Source: Cryptosporangium minutisporangium (GTDB taxonomy: Bacteria; Actinomycetota; Actinomycetes; Mycobacteriales; Cryptosporangiaceae). Taken from it: a stretch of 53,470 nt of DNA. A program made the translations under genes and the position numbers. Shown piece after piece: positions 1 through 9,068 of the stretch. How positions within the stretch are numbered: position 1 is the stretch's first letter; every line of letters starts with the position of its first letter. Under the pieces are notes generated by a model, which was not told where the DNA came from, searched no databases, and was given only the letters and a program-made list of their open reading frames with translations. The stretch is taken from NCBI RefSeq assembly GCF_039536245.1, contig NZ_BAAAYN010000027.1, positions 39,629 through 93,098 of the forward strand, in the 5' to 3' direction.

Positions 1-96
1 ACGGCGGGGCTGGCAGTCGAGCGCGAGGCCGCCTCGTATTGGTCATACTCAAGGGCTCGCGCTCGCCTGTCAGCGTCGTCGTCGGCGGGCCGCCCA
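1..96 (+). repeat. Long stem-loop element, copy A (cut by window edge)
   Basis: This is the right-hand part of a stem-loop that recurs at 493-656, 9069-9223 and 11690-11816. The right arm is 53-90 and pairs with 1-30; about 8 nt of the left arm lie outside the window. The apical region (31-52) has a 4-bp GTAT/ATAC stem followed by TCAA. Pairing includes G.U wobbles in the plus-strand sense, one G x G and the U x C mismatch (17 with 66) seen in all copies. The 3' end of the small gene at 70-366 runs into the right arm. Confidence 0.8.
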
Positions 97-366
97 GCAA
101 GGAGTGTGCCAGTGGCGTCGGTCGTCGGGGCTGGCCTGACCGGCCCAAGAACCAGCCTCCGGCCAGACGACGACGTGCGCGGTTCCGCCGCGGACCTCCT
201 GGTCGCAGCCGGGGCACCGGTACGTCTTGCCGGTGGAGCTACCCGCCAGCCGCCGCACGACCCACCCGTCCTCGACGGTGTCGACGACAGGGACGTACGG
301 GTCGCGCGGGCCGCGATCCGCTTCGGGCCGACCGCGGCGGCGCTGACGATTGTGCCGAGGACTCAC
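70..366 (-). CDS. Small Cys/Trp (putative zinc-binding) protein
   Basis: Encodes 98 residues from a GTG start. The N-terminus is Arg-rich. The second half carries CPGCDQ (about 53-58), a HVVVWP segment, then RRHWHTPCW near the end. This Cys/His/Trp pattern resembles a small protein family I know from actinobacteria; the cysteines suggest a metal site, and the function is unknown. The last residues are a run of Arg encoded by the right arm of stem-loop copy A, so the native C-terminus may have been replaced. It is the next minus-strand gene after the acyl-CoA dehydrogenase-type gene, separated from it by stem-loop copy B. Confidence 0.7.
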   Translation of the reverse strand: MSPRHNRQRRRGRPEADRGPRDPYVPVVDTVEDGWVVRRLAGSSTGKTYRCPGCDQEVRGGTAHVVVWPEAGSWAGQASPDDRRHWHTPCWAARRRRR

Positions 367-492
367 GCTGAGAAAGCGTGCAGGACGCCGCCGAGGTTCC
401 CACCATCGGGGTCACGCACCGCGAGCCGCGACGCCCACCCAGACGCCGCGCAGCGCGGAACTACGGTGCCGCGCGGCGCAGCGTCCACCTGA

Positions 493-656
493 TGCAGTTG
501 CCGTTGAAGCGCCTCCAGGCGCGCGCAGTGGTACCTAATACGGACCTGGAGCCCGTCCAGGACGAGGCTGGCGTCCGCGCGCAAGGCCGTCGCGACCTTC
601 GGGTGGTCTCAAGGCCTTGCGCGCGGCCGTCAGGCTCGTTCTGGGCGGGCCGCCCA
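493..656 (+). repeat. Long stem-loop element, copy B
   Basis: A small hairpin (509-522, 5-bp GCGCC/GGCGC with loop TCCA) precedes a long stem-loop with arms 551-588 and 613-650. The 38-nt arms pair with only G567 x G634 and T573 x C628 unpaired; three other departures from Watson-Crick are G.U in the plus-strand RNA sense. The 24-nt apical loop (589-612) holds a GACC/GGTC stem followed by TCAA. The element ends at the TAG stop codon (657-659) of the minus-strand dehydrogenase gene. Confidence 0.85.
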
Positions 657-2351
657 CTAACGGGCGTAGTCGCGGAAGCCGCGTTTGGTCTTCCGCCCGA
701 GGTAGCCGGCCGCCACCAGGTGCTCGAGCAGAGGCGACGGCGCGAAGCCCGGCTCGTGGAACTCGGCGTGCAGCTCCTTCTGGATCGCCAGCGACACGTC
801 CAGCCCCACGACGTCCAGCAGCGCGAACGGCCCCATCGGGTACCCGAACCCGAGCGTCACCGCGGTGTCGATCTCGTCCGCGTCGGCGTAGTGGGCGTCG
901 AGCATCGCGACCGCGTCGTTGAGGTACGGGAACAGCAACGCGTTGACGATGAACCCGGCCCGGTCGCGGCAGTCCACCGGGTGCTTGCGGAGCGTCCGGG
1001 TCACGGCGTGGGCGGTGGCCACCACGTCCGGGGCGGTGGCCACCGTCGACACGATCTCGACCAGCTTCATGACCGGCGCCGGATTGAAGAAGTGCAGCCC
1101 GACGACGTCCTGCGGCCGCGACGTCGCGGTGGCGCACTCGATCACCGGCAGGCTGGACGTGGTCGTCGCGAGCACCGTTCCCGGCTTGCACACCGCGTCG
1201 AGCGTCGCGAACAGCTCGCGCTTGACCGTCAGGTCCTCCACGATCGCCTCGACCACCAGGTCGACGTCGGCCAGGTCGTCGTGCGTGGCGCTACCGGTCA
1301 CCCGGCCCAGGACCGCGTCCCGCTCGGTCTCGGGGAGCTTGCCCTTCGATACCGCCCGGTCCAGCGACTTGGTCAACGCGGCGAGCACCCGAGCGCTCTT
1401 CTCGTCGCTGCGGGTCACGTAGGTGACGTCGTACCCGGCCTTGGCGAACACCTCGATGATGCCGGTGGCCATCGTCCCGGAGCCGACCACGCCGACCTTC
1501 TGCACGGTCCGGACGATGTCGGCGTCCGCCGTGCTCGAGGCCGTGTCCGCGACCGGCGCGCCGTCCACGTAGGTGTAGAAGCCGCGACCGGATTTCACGC
1601 CGAGTAAGCCGCCGGCGATCATCTGCTTGAGCAGCGGCGCCGGGGCGTGCCGACGGTCGCCGCTCTGCGCGTGGAGTGCGGTGAGCACGTCGAACGTGGT
1701 GTCCAGCCCGATCCGGTCGACGACCGCGAGCGGCCCGGACGGCAGGCCGCAGCCGAACCGCATCGCCGCGTCCACGTCGTCGCGGGTGGCGTAGCCCGAC
1801 TCGACGAACGCCACCGCCTGGTTGAGGTAGGCGAACAGCAGCGCGGACGTGATCAGCCCGGTCCGGTCGCCGACCCGCAGCGGGTTCTTGCCGAGCCGGT
1901 CGGACAGCAGCGCGACCGCGTCGTCGACGACCTCGGGGTCGGTGAACACCGTCCGGACGACCTCGACCAGCGGCGTACCGTCCACCGGCGCGGCGAAGTG
2001 CAGCCCGAGCACCCGGTGCGGATGGGCAGCCGCCACCGCCAGTTCGGTGACCGACAGCGCCGAGGCCGCGGTGGCGAGCACCGCATCCGGACGCACCACC
2101 GCACCGAGGGCGGCGAACACCCGCTGCTTGAGCTCGAGCCGCTCGGGGACCGCTTCGATGACCAGGTCGGCGTCGGCCAGCGCGGACAGTTCCGCGTCGA
2201 CCCGGACGCCGTCGACGCTGATCCGCGCCCGGACGGCCTCGTCCGTGTCCACACCCACCACCTGGAATCCGGCGCCGGCGAACACCTTCGCGAGGCCCGC
2301 TCCTACCGTTCCCAGACCGACGATTCCGATGCGAGCGAAGTCCCGTGGCAC
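657..2351 (-). CDS. 3-hydroxyacyl-CoA dehydrogenase, fused two-copy form
   Basis: 564 residues made of two complete 3-hydroxyacyl-CoA dehydrogenase units (about 1-285 and 286-564), each with an NAD-binding Rossmann fold (GLGTVGAG near 12; GSGTMATG in the second) and a C-terminal helical domain. The family oxidises (S)-3-hydroxyacyl/hydroxybutyryl-CoA with NAD. The second half has the canonical LHFFNP and FIVNALL motifs. The first half reads LHFAAP and LITSALL, so it keeps the His but has lost the conserved Asn of the helical domain. Fused forms of this kind are known in actinomycetes. The divergent upstream region contains two ACTSGCGAGT palindromes. Confidence 0.92.
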   Translation of the reverse strand: MPRDFARIGIVGLGTVGAGLAKVFAGAGFQVVGVDTDEAVRARISVDGVRVDAELSALADADLVIEAVPERLELKQRVFAALGAVVRPDAVLATAASALSVTELAVAAAHPHRVLGLHFAAPVDGTPLVEVVRTVFTDPEVVDDAVALLSDRLGKNPLRVGDRTGLITSALLFAYLNQAVAFVESGYATRDDVDAAMRFGCGLPSGPLAVVDRIGLDTTFDVLTALHAQSGDRRHAPAPLLKQMIAGGLLGVKSGRGFYTYVDGAPVADTASSTADADIVRTVQKVGVVGSGTMATGIIEVFAKAGYDVTYVTRSDEKSARVLAALTKSLDRAVSKGKLPETERDAVLGRVTGSATHDDLADVDLVVEAIVEDLTVKRELFATLDAVCKPGTVLATTTSSLPVIECATATSRPQDVVGLHFFNPAPVMKLVEIVSTVATAPDVVATAHAVTRTLRKHPVDCRDRAGFIVNALLFPYLNDAVAMLDAHYADADEIDTAVTLGFGYPMGPFALLDVVGLDVSLAIQKELHAEFHEPGFAPSPLLEHLVAAGYLGRKTKRGFRDYAR

Positions 2352-2640
2352 GGTCGCCTCCTCTTAGTGCTGCACTGCGGGAGGCCCGAGTGCAGAAGCG
2401 TGCTGATACGCGAGTGACAGCGCGCCCGCGGTCGCCGGTCGGGCGGCACGGAAACGCTGGCTGGCCGTGGAGTGGGCCGAGTGTGGCATACCGATCAGTA
2501 ACTTAGGCCGGAGCATGGTCCGCATCACACCGCTTGCGGGTCTCTGCCCCCATCTGAACCGAGTCACCTTGGTTACTCGCGAGTCAGGTTCGCCCTACTG
2601 GCGAGTTCGTCGCGTCCTAGACTCACGCCAACGCCCAATG
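2352..2640. promoter_or_regulatory. Divergent promoter region with paired palindromes
   Basis: This gap lies between the divergent dehydrogenase and aldehyde dehydrogenase genes. It holds ACTCGCGAGT at 2575-2584 and ACTGGCGAGT at 2597-2606, spaced exactly 22 bp centre to centre (two helical turns), as expected for a dimeric repressor bound on one DNA face. The first sits inside GGTTACTCGCGAGT; the reverse complement of the site upstream of meaA is GGTTACTCGCCAGT. I see no convincing small gene here. Regulator identity (TetR-like) is inferred. Confidence 0.5.
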
Positions 2641-2642
2641 AA

Positions 2643-2708
2643 CTTTTCAACCTCCGGCCCGCTCCGGGCCGAGCGACCGCAGCAGTCGCCGGTCGAAAAG
2701 AATTCACC
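2643..2708 (+). repeat. Leader element with TTTTCAACCTCCGGCC / GGTCGAAAAGA ends, copy 1
   Basis: Lies in the leader of the aldehyde dehydrogenase gene. The left end TTTTCAACCTCCGGCC and right end GGTCGAAAAGA enclose 31 nt. Both ends recur at 24186-24239 around a different core of the same length. The ends can pair (CTTTTC with GAAAAG), and an inner CGACC/GGTCG stem forms in both copies. In this copy ACCTCC is complementary to the GGAGGT of the downstream ribosome-binding site (about 2717-2722), so it could mask that site. Confidence 0.55.
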
Positions 2709-2725
2709 CCTCCCAGGAGGTCCCG

Positions 2726-4249
2726 ATGACCGTGACCGAGCAGTCGTCACGCCCTGGCACGCCGACGTTCGTCGACGGATTTCTGGTGTCGTCGAGCCCG
2801 GCGACCGGCGAGGAGGTCGGCCGGGTCGCGGTCACCGACGCCGACGCCGTCCGGGCTGCGGTCGACGAGGCGCGGGCCGCGTCGACGTGGTGGGCCGGGC
2901 TGGGCTACTCCGGACGACGCGCGCGACTGCTGGCGTGGCGCGCGCTGATCGTCCAGCGCATGGACGAGATCACCGACCTGATGCACCGCGAGAACGGCAA
3001 GCCGACCGACGACGCGATGCTGGAAATGCTGATCACCGTCCACCACCTGGACTGGGCGGCGAAGAAAGCGGCGAAGGTCCTCGGGCCCCGGCGGGTGTCG
3101 TCCGGCATGCTCGCCGCCAACATCGCCGCGACGCTGGAGTACTCCCCGCTCGGTGTGATCGGCGTGATCGGGCCGTGGAACTACCCGGTCTTCACGCCGA
3201 TGGGTTCGATCGCGTACGCGCTCGCCGCGGGCAACTCCGTGGTGTTCAAGCCGAGCGAGTACACCCCGCTGGTCGGCAAGTGGCTGGTCGACACGTTCGC
3301 CGAGGTCGTTCCCGAACACCCGGTGCTCGTCGGGGTCTACGGCGGCGGGGAGACCGGCGCCGCGCTGACCACGGCCGGCGTCGACAAGATCGCGTTCACC
3401 GGGTCGACCGCGACCGGCAAGAAGATCATGGCGGCCGCCGCCCAGACGCTCACGCCGGTACTTATCGAGTGCGGCGGCAAGGACCCGCTGCTGGTCGACG
3501 CCGACGCCGACCTGGACGCGGCGGCCGACGCCGCGGTCTGGGGCGGGATGTCCAACGGTGGGCAGACCTGCATCGGCACCGAGCGGGTCTACGTCCACGA
3601 GGCCGTCTACGAGCCGTTCCTGGCCAAGCTGACCGAGAAGGCTCGCGGTGTGACGCCCGGCGAGGCGCCGGACGCGCTCTACGGACCCGCGACGATGCCA
3701 TCGCAGCTCGACGTGATCCGCCGCCACGTGGACGACGCGCTCGCCCGCGGCGGCAAAGCGGTGGTCGGTGGCGCGGAGTCGGTCAGCGGGCCGTTCGTCG
3801 CGCCGGTCGTCCTCACCGACGTGCCGGAGGACTCGGCCGCCGTCCAGGAGGAGACGTTCGGCCCGACGCTCACCGTGTCCAAGGTGAAAGACATGGACGA
3901 GGCGGTGGAGCGGGCCAACGGCACCTCGTACGGGCTGGGCGCGGCGGTGTTCTCGAAGCGACGCGGCGTCGAGCTGGCGCGGCGGATCCGGTCCGGCATG
4001 ACCGCGGTGAACTCGATCATCTCGTTCGCGAGCGTGGCCGCCCTGCCGTTCGGCGGCGTGGGCGACTCCGGGTTCGGCCGGATCCACGGCGAGGACGGCC
4101 TGCGCGAGTTCACCCGGCCGAAGGCGATCGCCCGCCAGCGGTTCGCGCTGCCGTTGGCGATCTACAGCTTCACCCGCACCGACAAGACGAACGCTCTGCT
4201 CCAGCGCACTATGCGCACGATGTACGGCAAGGGGGCCCCGAAGCGCTAG
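2726..4249 (+). CDS. Aldehyde dehydrogenase (succinate-semialdehyde dehydrogenase-like)
   Basis: 507 residues, the usual length for the NAD(P)-dependent aldehyde dehydrogenase superfamily. The general base is Glu248 in IECGGKDP, the nucleophile is Cys282 in GGQTCIGTERV, and the EETFGP motif is present. Proteins of this actinobacterial type are often annotated as succinic semialdehyde dehydrogenases, but substrate cannot be read from sequence. The ATG at 2726 is fixed by an AGGAGG ribosome-binding site 5 nt upstream. Its promoter region is shared with the divergent 3-hydroxyacyl-CoA dehydrogenase. A strong hairpin begins on the last base of its stop codon. Confidence 0.93.
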   Translation: MTVTEQSSRPGTPTFVDGFLVSSSPATGEEVGRVAVTDADAVRAAVDEARAASTWWAGLGYSGRRARLLAWRALIVQRMDEITDLMHRENGKPTDDAMLEMLITVHHLDWAAKKAAKVLGPRRVSSGMLAANIAATLEYSPLGVIGVIGPWNYPVFTPMGSIAYALAAGNSVVFKPSEYTPLVGKWLVDTFAEVVPEHPVLVGVYGGGETGAALTTAGVDKIAFTGSTATGKKIMAAAAQTLTPVLIECGGKDPLLVDADADLDAAADAAVWGGMSNGGQTCIGTERVYVHEAVYEPFLAKLTEKARGVTPGEAPDALYGPATMPSQLDVIRRHVDDALARGGKAVVGGAESVSGPFVAPVVLTDVPEDSAAVQEETFGPTLTVSKVKDMDEAVERANGTSYGLGAAVFSKRRGVELARRIRSGMTAVNSIISFASVAALPFGGVGDSGFGRIHGEDGLREFTRPKAIARQRFALPLAIYSFTRTDKTNALLQRTMRTMYGKGAPKR

Positions 4250-4298
4250 AACGGTGTGGCGCTGGGCCCGCTATGACGAGCCCAGCGCCACACCGTTC
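4249..4298 (+). terminator. 19-bp perfect hairpin (intrinsic terminator-like)
   Basis: Arms 4249-4267 and 4280-4298 are perfectly complementary (19 bp) around a 12-nt loop. There is no T-tract, which is common for actinobacterial terminators. It starts at the last base of the aldehyde dehydrogenase stop codon and ends only 22 nt before the start of the next co-directional gene. Confidence 0.75.
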
Positions 4299-4320
4299 GG
4301 CCGGGAGATACGGTGCGGGC

Positions 4321-6462
4321 ATGATTTCCCCCGAGTCGGCCCGGCCCGCTCCTCCTGTCGCGAAGCGCGTCCCGTTCGTCCGGAGCCACCACGGTGACGA
4401 GGTCGTGGACGAGTACGCGTGGCTGGCCGACCGGGACGACCCCGACACGATGGCGTACCTCACCGCCGAGAACGCGTACACCGAGCAGGTCACCGCCGAC
4501 CAGGCCGCCCTGCGCGAGACGCTGTTCGACGAGATCAAGCGTCGCACCCAGGAGACCGACCTCTCGGTGCCCAGCCGCAAGGGCGACTGGTGGCACTACA
4601 GCCGCACCGAGGAGGGCAAGCAGTACGGCATCCACTGCCGCCTGCGCGCCGAGCCGGGTCAGCTGACGCCCCCGACCGTGCCCACTGAGCCGGCTCTGCC
4701 GGGGGCAGCGGACGGCACAGTCCTCCCGGGCGAAGAGGTGCTGCTCGACGAGAACGTCGTCGCGGGCGAAGAGCCGTTCCTCGCGCTCGGCGCGTTCGAC
4801 GTCAGCCCGGACGACCGGCTGCTCGCCTACTCCACCGACTTCGCCGGCGACGAGCGGTTCACGCTCCGGATCCGCGACCTGACGACCGGGAAAGACCTCG
4901 CCGACGAGGTCCCGAACACCTCCTACGGCACGGCCTGGTCCGCCGACGGCACCGAGCTGTTCTACCTGACGGTGGATGAGGCGTGGCGTCCGCACCGGGT
5001 CTGGCGGCACACCGTCGGCACGCCGGCCGCCTCGGACACCCTCGTCTTCGAGGAGCCCGACGAGCGGTTCTGGGTGGGCGTCGGCCTGTCCCGCAGCGAG
5101 GCCTACGTCGTGATCCAGGCCAGCAGCAAAACCACCAGCGAGGTGCGCGTCATCGACGCGTCCGCGCCCACCGGTGAACCTCGGCTGATCGCTCCCCGCC
5201 GGGACGGCGTCGAGTACTCGATCGACCACCAGGCAGCCGGGCCGAACCGCCCCGAGCGCTTCCTCGTGCTGCACAACGACGGCGCGGAGAACTTCACGCT
5301 GGCCACCGCCCCGATCGACGCCCCGTCCGAGTGGACGCCGCTGATCCCGCACGACCCCGCGGTGCGCCTGACCGACGTCGACGCGTTCGCCGGCCACGTC
5401 GTCGTCCACCTGCGCAAGGACGGCCTGACCGGCCTGCGGGTGCTCACCGAGGGCGAGCCCGCCCGCGATCTGACGTTCCCGGAGGCCGTCTACACGGTCG
5501 AGCCGGCCGGCAACCCCGACTACTTCACTCATGAGTTCCGCCTGCACTACACGTCGCTGGTGACGCCGGACTCGGTGTTCGACTGCGACCTGGTGACCGG
5601 CGAGCTGACGCTACGCAAGCGGCAGCCGGTGCTCGGTGGCTACGAGCCCGATCAGTACGAGCAGTACCGGGAGTGGGCGGTCGCGGCCGACGGCACTCGG
5701 ATCCCGATCTCGCTGGTGGCCCGGAAGGACACCCCGAGGGACGGGTCGGCGCCGTGCTTGCTCTACGGGTACGGCGCGTACGAGATCAGCATCGACCCCT
5801 GGTTCTCGGTTGCCCGGCTCTCCCTGCTCGACCGCGGTTTCGTCTTCGCGGTGGCGCACGTCCGGGGCGGTGGTGAGCTGGGTCGTCGGTGGTACATCGA
5901 GGGCAGGCTCGGCAACAAGATGAACACGTTCACCGACTTCATCGCGGCTGCTCGGGCCGTGGTGGAGGCCGGCTGGACGTCCACCGACCGGCTCGTCGCC
6001 CGCGGGGGCAGCGCCGGCGGCCTGCTGATGGGAGCGGTCGCGAACCTGGCGCCGGACGCATTCCGCGCGATCGTCGCCGACGTGCCGTTCGTGGACGCAC
6101 TGACGTCGATCCTCGACCCGTCGCTGCCGCTGACCGTCACCGAGTGGGAGGAGTGGGGCAACCCGCTCCACGACCCGGAGGCGTACTCCTACATCCGCTC
6201 GTACGCGCCGTACGACAACGTCGAGGCGCGTCCGTACCCGGCGATCCTGGCGCTGGCCGGGCTGAACGACACCCGCGTGCTGTACCACGAGCCGGCGAAG
6301 TGGGTCGCGAAGCTCCGTGCGATCGGGGCATCCGACGTCCTGCTCCGCACCGAGATGGGCGCTGGGCACTCCGGGCCCAGCGGCCGCTACGACGCGTGGC
6401 GCGAGGCGGCGTTCGCGACCGCCTGGATCGTCGACGTGGTCGGCGCCGATTCCCGCGCCTGA
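4321..6462 (+). CDS. ptrB: Prolyl oligopeptidase family serine peptidase (S9A, oligopeptidase B-like)
   Basis: 713 residues, matching S9A oligopeptidases. An N-terminal seven-bladed propeller region (about 70-430) precedes an alpha/beta-hydrolase domain. The visible triad is Ser564 (GGSAGG), Asp650 (GLNDTRV) and His683 (GAGHSG). The family cleaves short peptides, oligopeptidase B after basic residues. The reading frame is open far upstream, but the homologous N-terminus (MISPESARPAPPVAKR, then the YAWLADRDDP block) fixes the ATG at 4321. No signal peptide is visible, so a cytoplasmic role is likely. The hairpin 22 nt upstream implies independent transcription or attenuation. Confidence 0.93.
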   Translation: MISPESARPAPPVAKRVPFVRSHHGDEVVDEYAWLADRDDPDTMAYLTAENAYTEQVTADQAALRETLFDEIKRRTQETDLSVPSRKGDWWHYSRTEEGKQYGIHCRLRAEPGQLTPPTVPTEPALPGAADGTVLPGEEVLLDENVVAGEEPFLALGAFDVSPDDRLLAYSTDFAGDERFTLRIRDLTTGKDLADEVPNTSYGTAWSADGTELFYLTVDEAWRPHRVWRHTVGTPAASDTLVFEEPDERFWVGVGLSRSEAYVVIQASSKTTSEVRVIDASAPTGEPRLIAPRRDGVEYSIDHQAAGPNRPERFLVLHNDGAENFTLATAPIDAPSEWTPLIPHDPAVRLTDVDAFAGHVVVHLRKDGLTGLRVLTEGEPARDLTFPEAVYTVEPAGNPDYFTHEFRLHYTSLVTPDSVFDCDLVTGELTLRKRQPVLGGYEPDQYEQYREWAVAADGTRIPISLVARKDTPRDGSAPCLLYGYGAYEISIDPWFSVARLSLLDRGFVFAVAHVRGGGELGRRWYIEGRLGNKMNTFTDFIAAARAVVEAGWTSTDRLVARGGSAGGLLMGAVANLAPDAFRAIVADVPFVDALTSILDPSLPLTVTEWEEWGNPLHDPEAYSYIRSYAPYDNVEARPYPAILALAGLNDTRVLYHEPAKWVAKLRAIGASDVLLRTEMGAGHSGPSGRYDAWREAAFATAWIVDVVGADSRA

Positions 6463-6648
6463 CGAGCAGGTTCGGCGCCCGGCACGAGCGTCATCGGCCG
6501 GGCCGCCGGACTCGCACGCCGAGGACCGGTAGCTCTACCCACTCGGCGCCGCGGCATGCTCAAAGGCTCAACTCGCCGACCCACGGGCCGACAGGAGTAC
6601 GAGACGTAGGTCACCCCGACCGCGTCCTGGACTGTCGAGGCGGCGCTC

Positions 6649-8235
6649 GTGGCCCGGTTGACCCAGGGGTTCCAGAACCTCCGGATTGCAGTGAAGCTCG
6701 GCGTGCTCATCGTCATCGCGGTGGTCTGCGCGCTCGTCGTCGGGCTGATCGGGCTCCGTTCCCAGTCCCAGCTCACCGACCAGGCCGAGAAGGTCCGGTT
6801 GCTGGAGGTCGCGAAGGGGGCGCTCAACCACCTCGACACGCGGAACGCCGAACTGAAGGTCGACGGTTACCGGGCGTTGATCGAGACCGACCAGCTGGAC
6901 TCGGTGCGGCAGGACGCCACCGATGACGCGGCCTCCATCGACGAGGCCGTCGCTGCCGTGAAAGCCGCCGGACTCCCAGCCGACCTGAGGTCACAGTTCG
7001 ACGCGATCGAACCCGACATCGAGACGTTCAAGTCCACGGTGACGACGCTGGTCGACACCGCGGGCACCAACTACGCCGCCGCACGCGCGAACGAGGGTCA
7101 GATCGCCGAGAAGAACCACGTCGTCGACGATCAGCTGGAGGCGCTCCACGAGGCCGTGGACTCCGCGATCGCCGCCGGGCGGAGCGAGATGCAGAACACC
7201 AGCGACGGCGCGACCCGTGACGTCCTGATCGCCCAGGTGCTGGCTCTGCTCCTGCTGCTGTTGATCGCGATCCCGATCGTCCGCGGCATCACCCGGCCGG
7301 TCGCTCGGATGCGGACGGTGCTCGACGGCCTGGCCCACGGCGACCTGACGCGCTCGGCCGGCATCACCGGCCGGGACGAGATCGGTCAGATGGCGGCCTC
7401 GCTGGACGCCGCCACCGAGAGCATCCGGGAGGTGCTGGACGCCGTCGACGGAAACGCGACCGCGCTGACCCGCTCGTCGCAGCAGCTCTCCGAGGCCAGT
7501 ACGAGCATCGCGCACGCCGCGGACGACACCAACTCGCAGACCGCGGTCGCGTCCTCGGCAGCCGACGAGGTGGCGCGCAACGTCAACTCGGTGGCCGCCG
7601 GTGCGGAAGAGATGGGCGCCGCGATCGGGGAGATCGCCCGCAACACCACCGAGGCCGTCGGAGTGGTCGCCAGCGCGGTCGACGAGGCCAACCAGGCCAC
7701 CCGCACGGTCGAGCGGCTCGGCACGTCGTCGGCGGAGATCGGCGAAGTGCTCGGCCTGATCACGTCGATCGCCGAGCAGACCAACCTGCTCGCGCTCAAC
7801 GCGACGATCGAGGCCGCCAGGGCCGGCGAGTCGGGCAAGGGCTTCGCCGTCGTCGCCAACGAGGTCAAAGAGCTCGCACAGGAGACCGCGAAGGCCACCG
7901 AGGACATCGGGACCCGGGTCGCGGCGATCCAGCAGGACACCCGGAGCGCGGTCGAGGCGATCAGCCGGGTGGCCGAGGTGATCGAACGGATCAACGAGTA
8001 CCAGGCCACGATCGCCAGCGCCGTCGAGGAGCAGAGCGCGACCACGCAGGAGATGAGCCGGAGTGTCGCCGAGGCCGCGAGCGGTGCAGACGTGATCGCG
8101 ACGAACATCAGCGCGGTCGCGACCGCGACGGCGTCCACGACGCAGGGCGTCGAGCGGGCGAAGGAGGCGGCCGCGGAGCTCGCCGAGATGTCCTCTCAGC
8201 TGCGCGGAATGATCGGCCGCTTCGTCACTCGCTGA
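6649..8235 (+). CDS. Methyl-accepting chemotaxis protein
   Basis: 528 residues from a GTG start. A first membrane helix (about 17-37) precedes a four-helix-bundle sensor domain, a second helix (about 193-213, rich in Leu), a HAMP domain, and a long coiled-coil signalling domain with the conserved hairpin tip [19 protein letters not shown]. It would bind an external ligand and control CheA; no che or flagellar genes lie in this window, so it is an orphan receptor here. The 187 nt upstream hold no other gene. Confidence 0.93.
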   Translation: MARLTQGFQNLRIAVKLGVLIVIAVVCALVVGLIGLRSQSQLTDQAEKVRLLEVAKGALNHLDTRNAELKVDGYRALIETDQLDSVRQDATDDAASIDEAVAAVKAAGLPADLRSQFDAIEPDIETFKSTVTTLVDTAGTNYAAARANEGQIAEKNHVVDDQLEALHEAVDSAIAAGRSEMQNTSDGATRDVLIAQVLALLLLLLIAIPIVRGITRPVARMRTVLDGLAHGDLTRSAGITGRDEIGQMAASLDAATESIREVLDAVDGNATALTRSSQQLSEASTSIAHAADDTNSQTAVASSAADEVARNVNSVAAGAEEMGAAIGEIARNTTEAVGVVASAVDEANQATRTVERLGTSSAEIGEVLGLITSIAEQTNLLALNATIEAARAGESGKGFAVVANEVKELAQETAKATEDIGTRVAAIQQDTRSAVEAISRVAEVIERINEYQATIASAVEEQSATTQEMSRSVAEAASGADVIATNISAVATATASTTQGVERAKEAAAELAEMSSQLRGMIGRFVTR

Positions 8236-8321
8236 ACGAACGCGCTGGACCGGTGCTTGTTCACTTTGGCGTGTCACACTTCCGCTCGCTGAACGGATGG
8301 TGAACGCCAGGAGGAGCACCG

Positions 8322-9068
8322 ATGACGCAACCGGTCGGACGGCTGCACGCCGCGATCTCACGCCGGATCCCGCACCTGCCCGACGCGGCCGGGCCGCTCT
8401 CCGGCTCGACATCGGACGGCTCGGCGCCGAACGCGAGTGGGAACCCGCCGCTCTCGGTCCTGTTCGTGGGTGACTCCTCGGTGGCTGGCGTCGGCGCGAG
8501 CCACCACGACGAGGCGCTCGCGGGGCAGTTCACGGCCGCGCTGGCCGAACAGACCGACCGGCCGGTGGCGTGGCGGGTGCTCGCCCGCAGCGGTGACACC
8601 GTCCGTGGCCTCACCGCGCTGGTCACGGCGCACGCCCAGGAGCTCGACGCCGACCTGGTCGTGCTCTCCGCGGGCACGAACGACGCGCTGCGTCTCCGGC
8701 GCCCGTCTGCCTGGCGGGCCGACGTCACGGTGCTGGTGGACGCCGTCCGCGAGCGGCTCGGGCGGCCGGTACCCGTCCTGCTGGTGGGCATCCCGCCCGT
8801 GCACCGGTTCGGGTCGCTGCCGCGGCTGATTCGCTGGTCGATCGGCGGGTACGCGATGCTGCTCGACCGGCAGCTCGTCCGGCTCTGCGCGGCGGCGTCC
8901 GATCTCTGCCACCTGACCGCGAAGCCGCTCCCGACCGACACGTCGGCGTTCTTCTCGATCGACCGATTCCACCCGTCGCCGGTCGGCTACCGAGCCTGGG
9001 CCCGCCTGCTGGCCGCGTCAGCCGCCACTTTCGTCGCCGAATCGGCGCCTGCCCCCGCGTCCGCATAG
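8322..9068 (+). CDS. SGNH/GDSL-type hydrolase
   Basis: 248 residues. The catalytic Ser lies in FVGDSSVAGVG (block I, about 48-58), SAGTND gives block III, and DRFHPSPVGY (near 220) supplies the Asp/His of block V. The family comprises lipases, esterases and acyl-hydrolases; the substrate is unknown. The first 40 residues are not a clear signal peptide. The ATG at 8322 follows a good AGGAGG site. The stop codon abuts stem-loop copy C, and the gene is convergent with nucS. Confidence 0.88.
   Translation: MTQPVGRLHAAISRRIPHLPDAAGPLSGSTSDGSAPNASGNPPLSVLFVGDSSVAGVGASHHDEALAGQFTAALAEQTDRPVAWRVLARSGDTVRGLTALVTAHAQELDADLVVLSAGTNDALRLRRPSAWRADVTVLVDAVRERLGRPVPVLLVGIPPVHRFGSLPRLIRWSIGGYAMLLDRQLVRLCAAASDLCHLTAKPLPTDTSAFFSIDRFHPSPVGYRAWARLLAASAATFVAESAPAPASA

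Noticed and set aside
363-584. 73-residue minus-strand frame containing an LEALQRQLH segment
   Set aside because: The segment is encoded by stem-loop copy B and its 5' hairpin; a similar peptide appears at copy C, so it reflects the repeat rather than a gene.
2364-2567. 67-residue minus-strand frame in the dehydrogenase/ALDH gap
   Set aside because: No ribosome-binding site or domain, and it covers the region expected to hold the divergent promoters.
2467-4320. In-frame extension of the oligopeptidase frame to 2467
   Set aside because: It runs through the aldehyde dehydrogenase in another frame; homology starts only at 4321.
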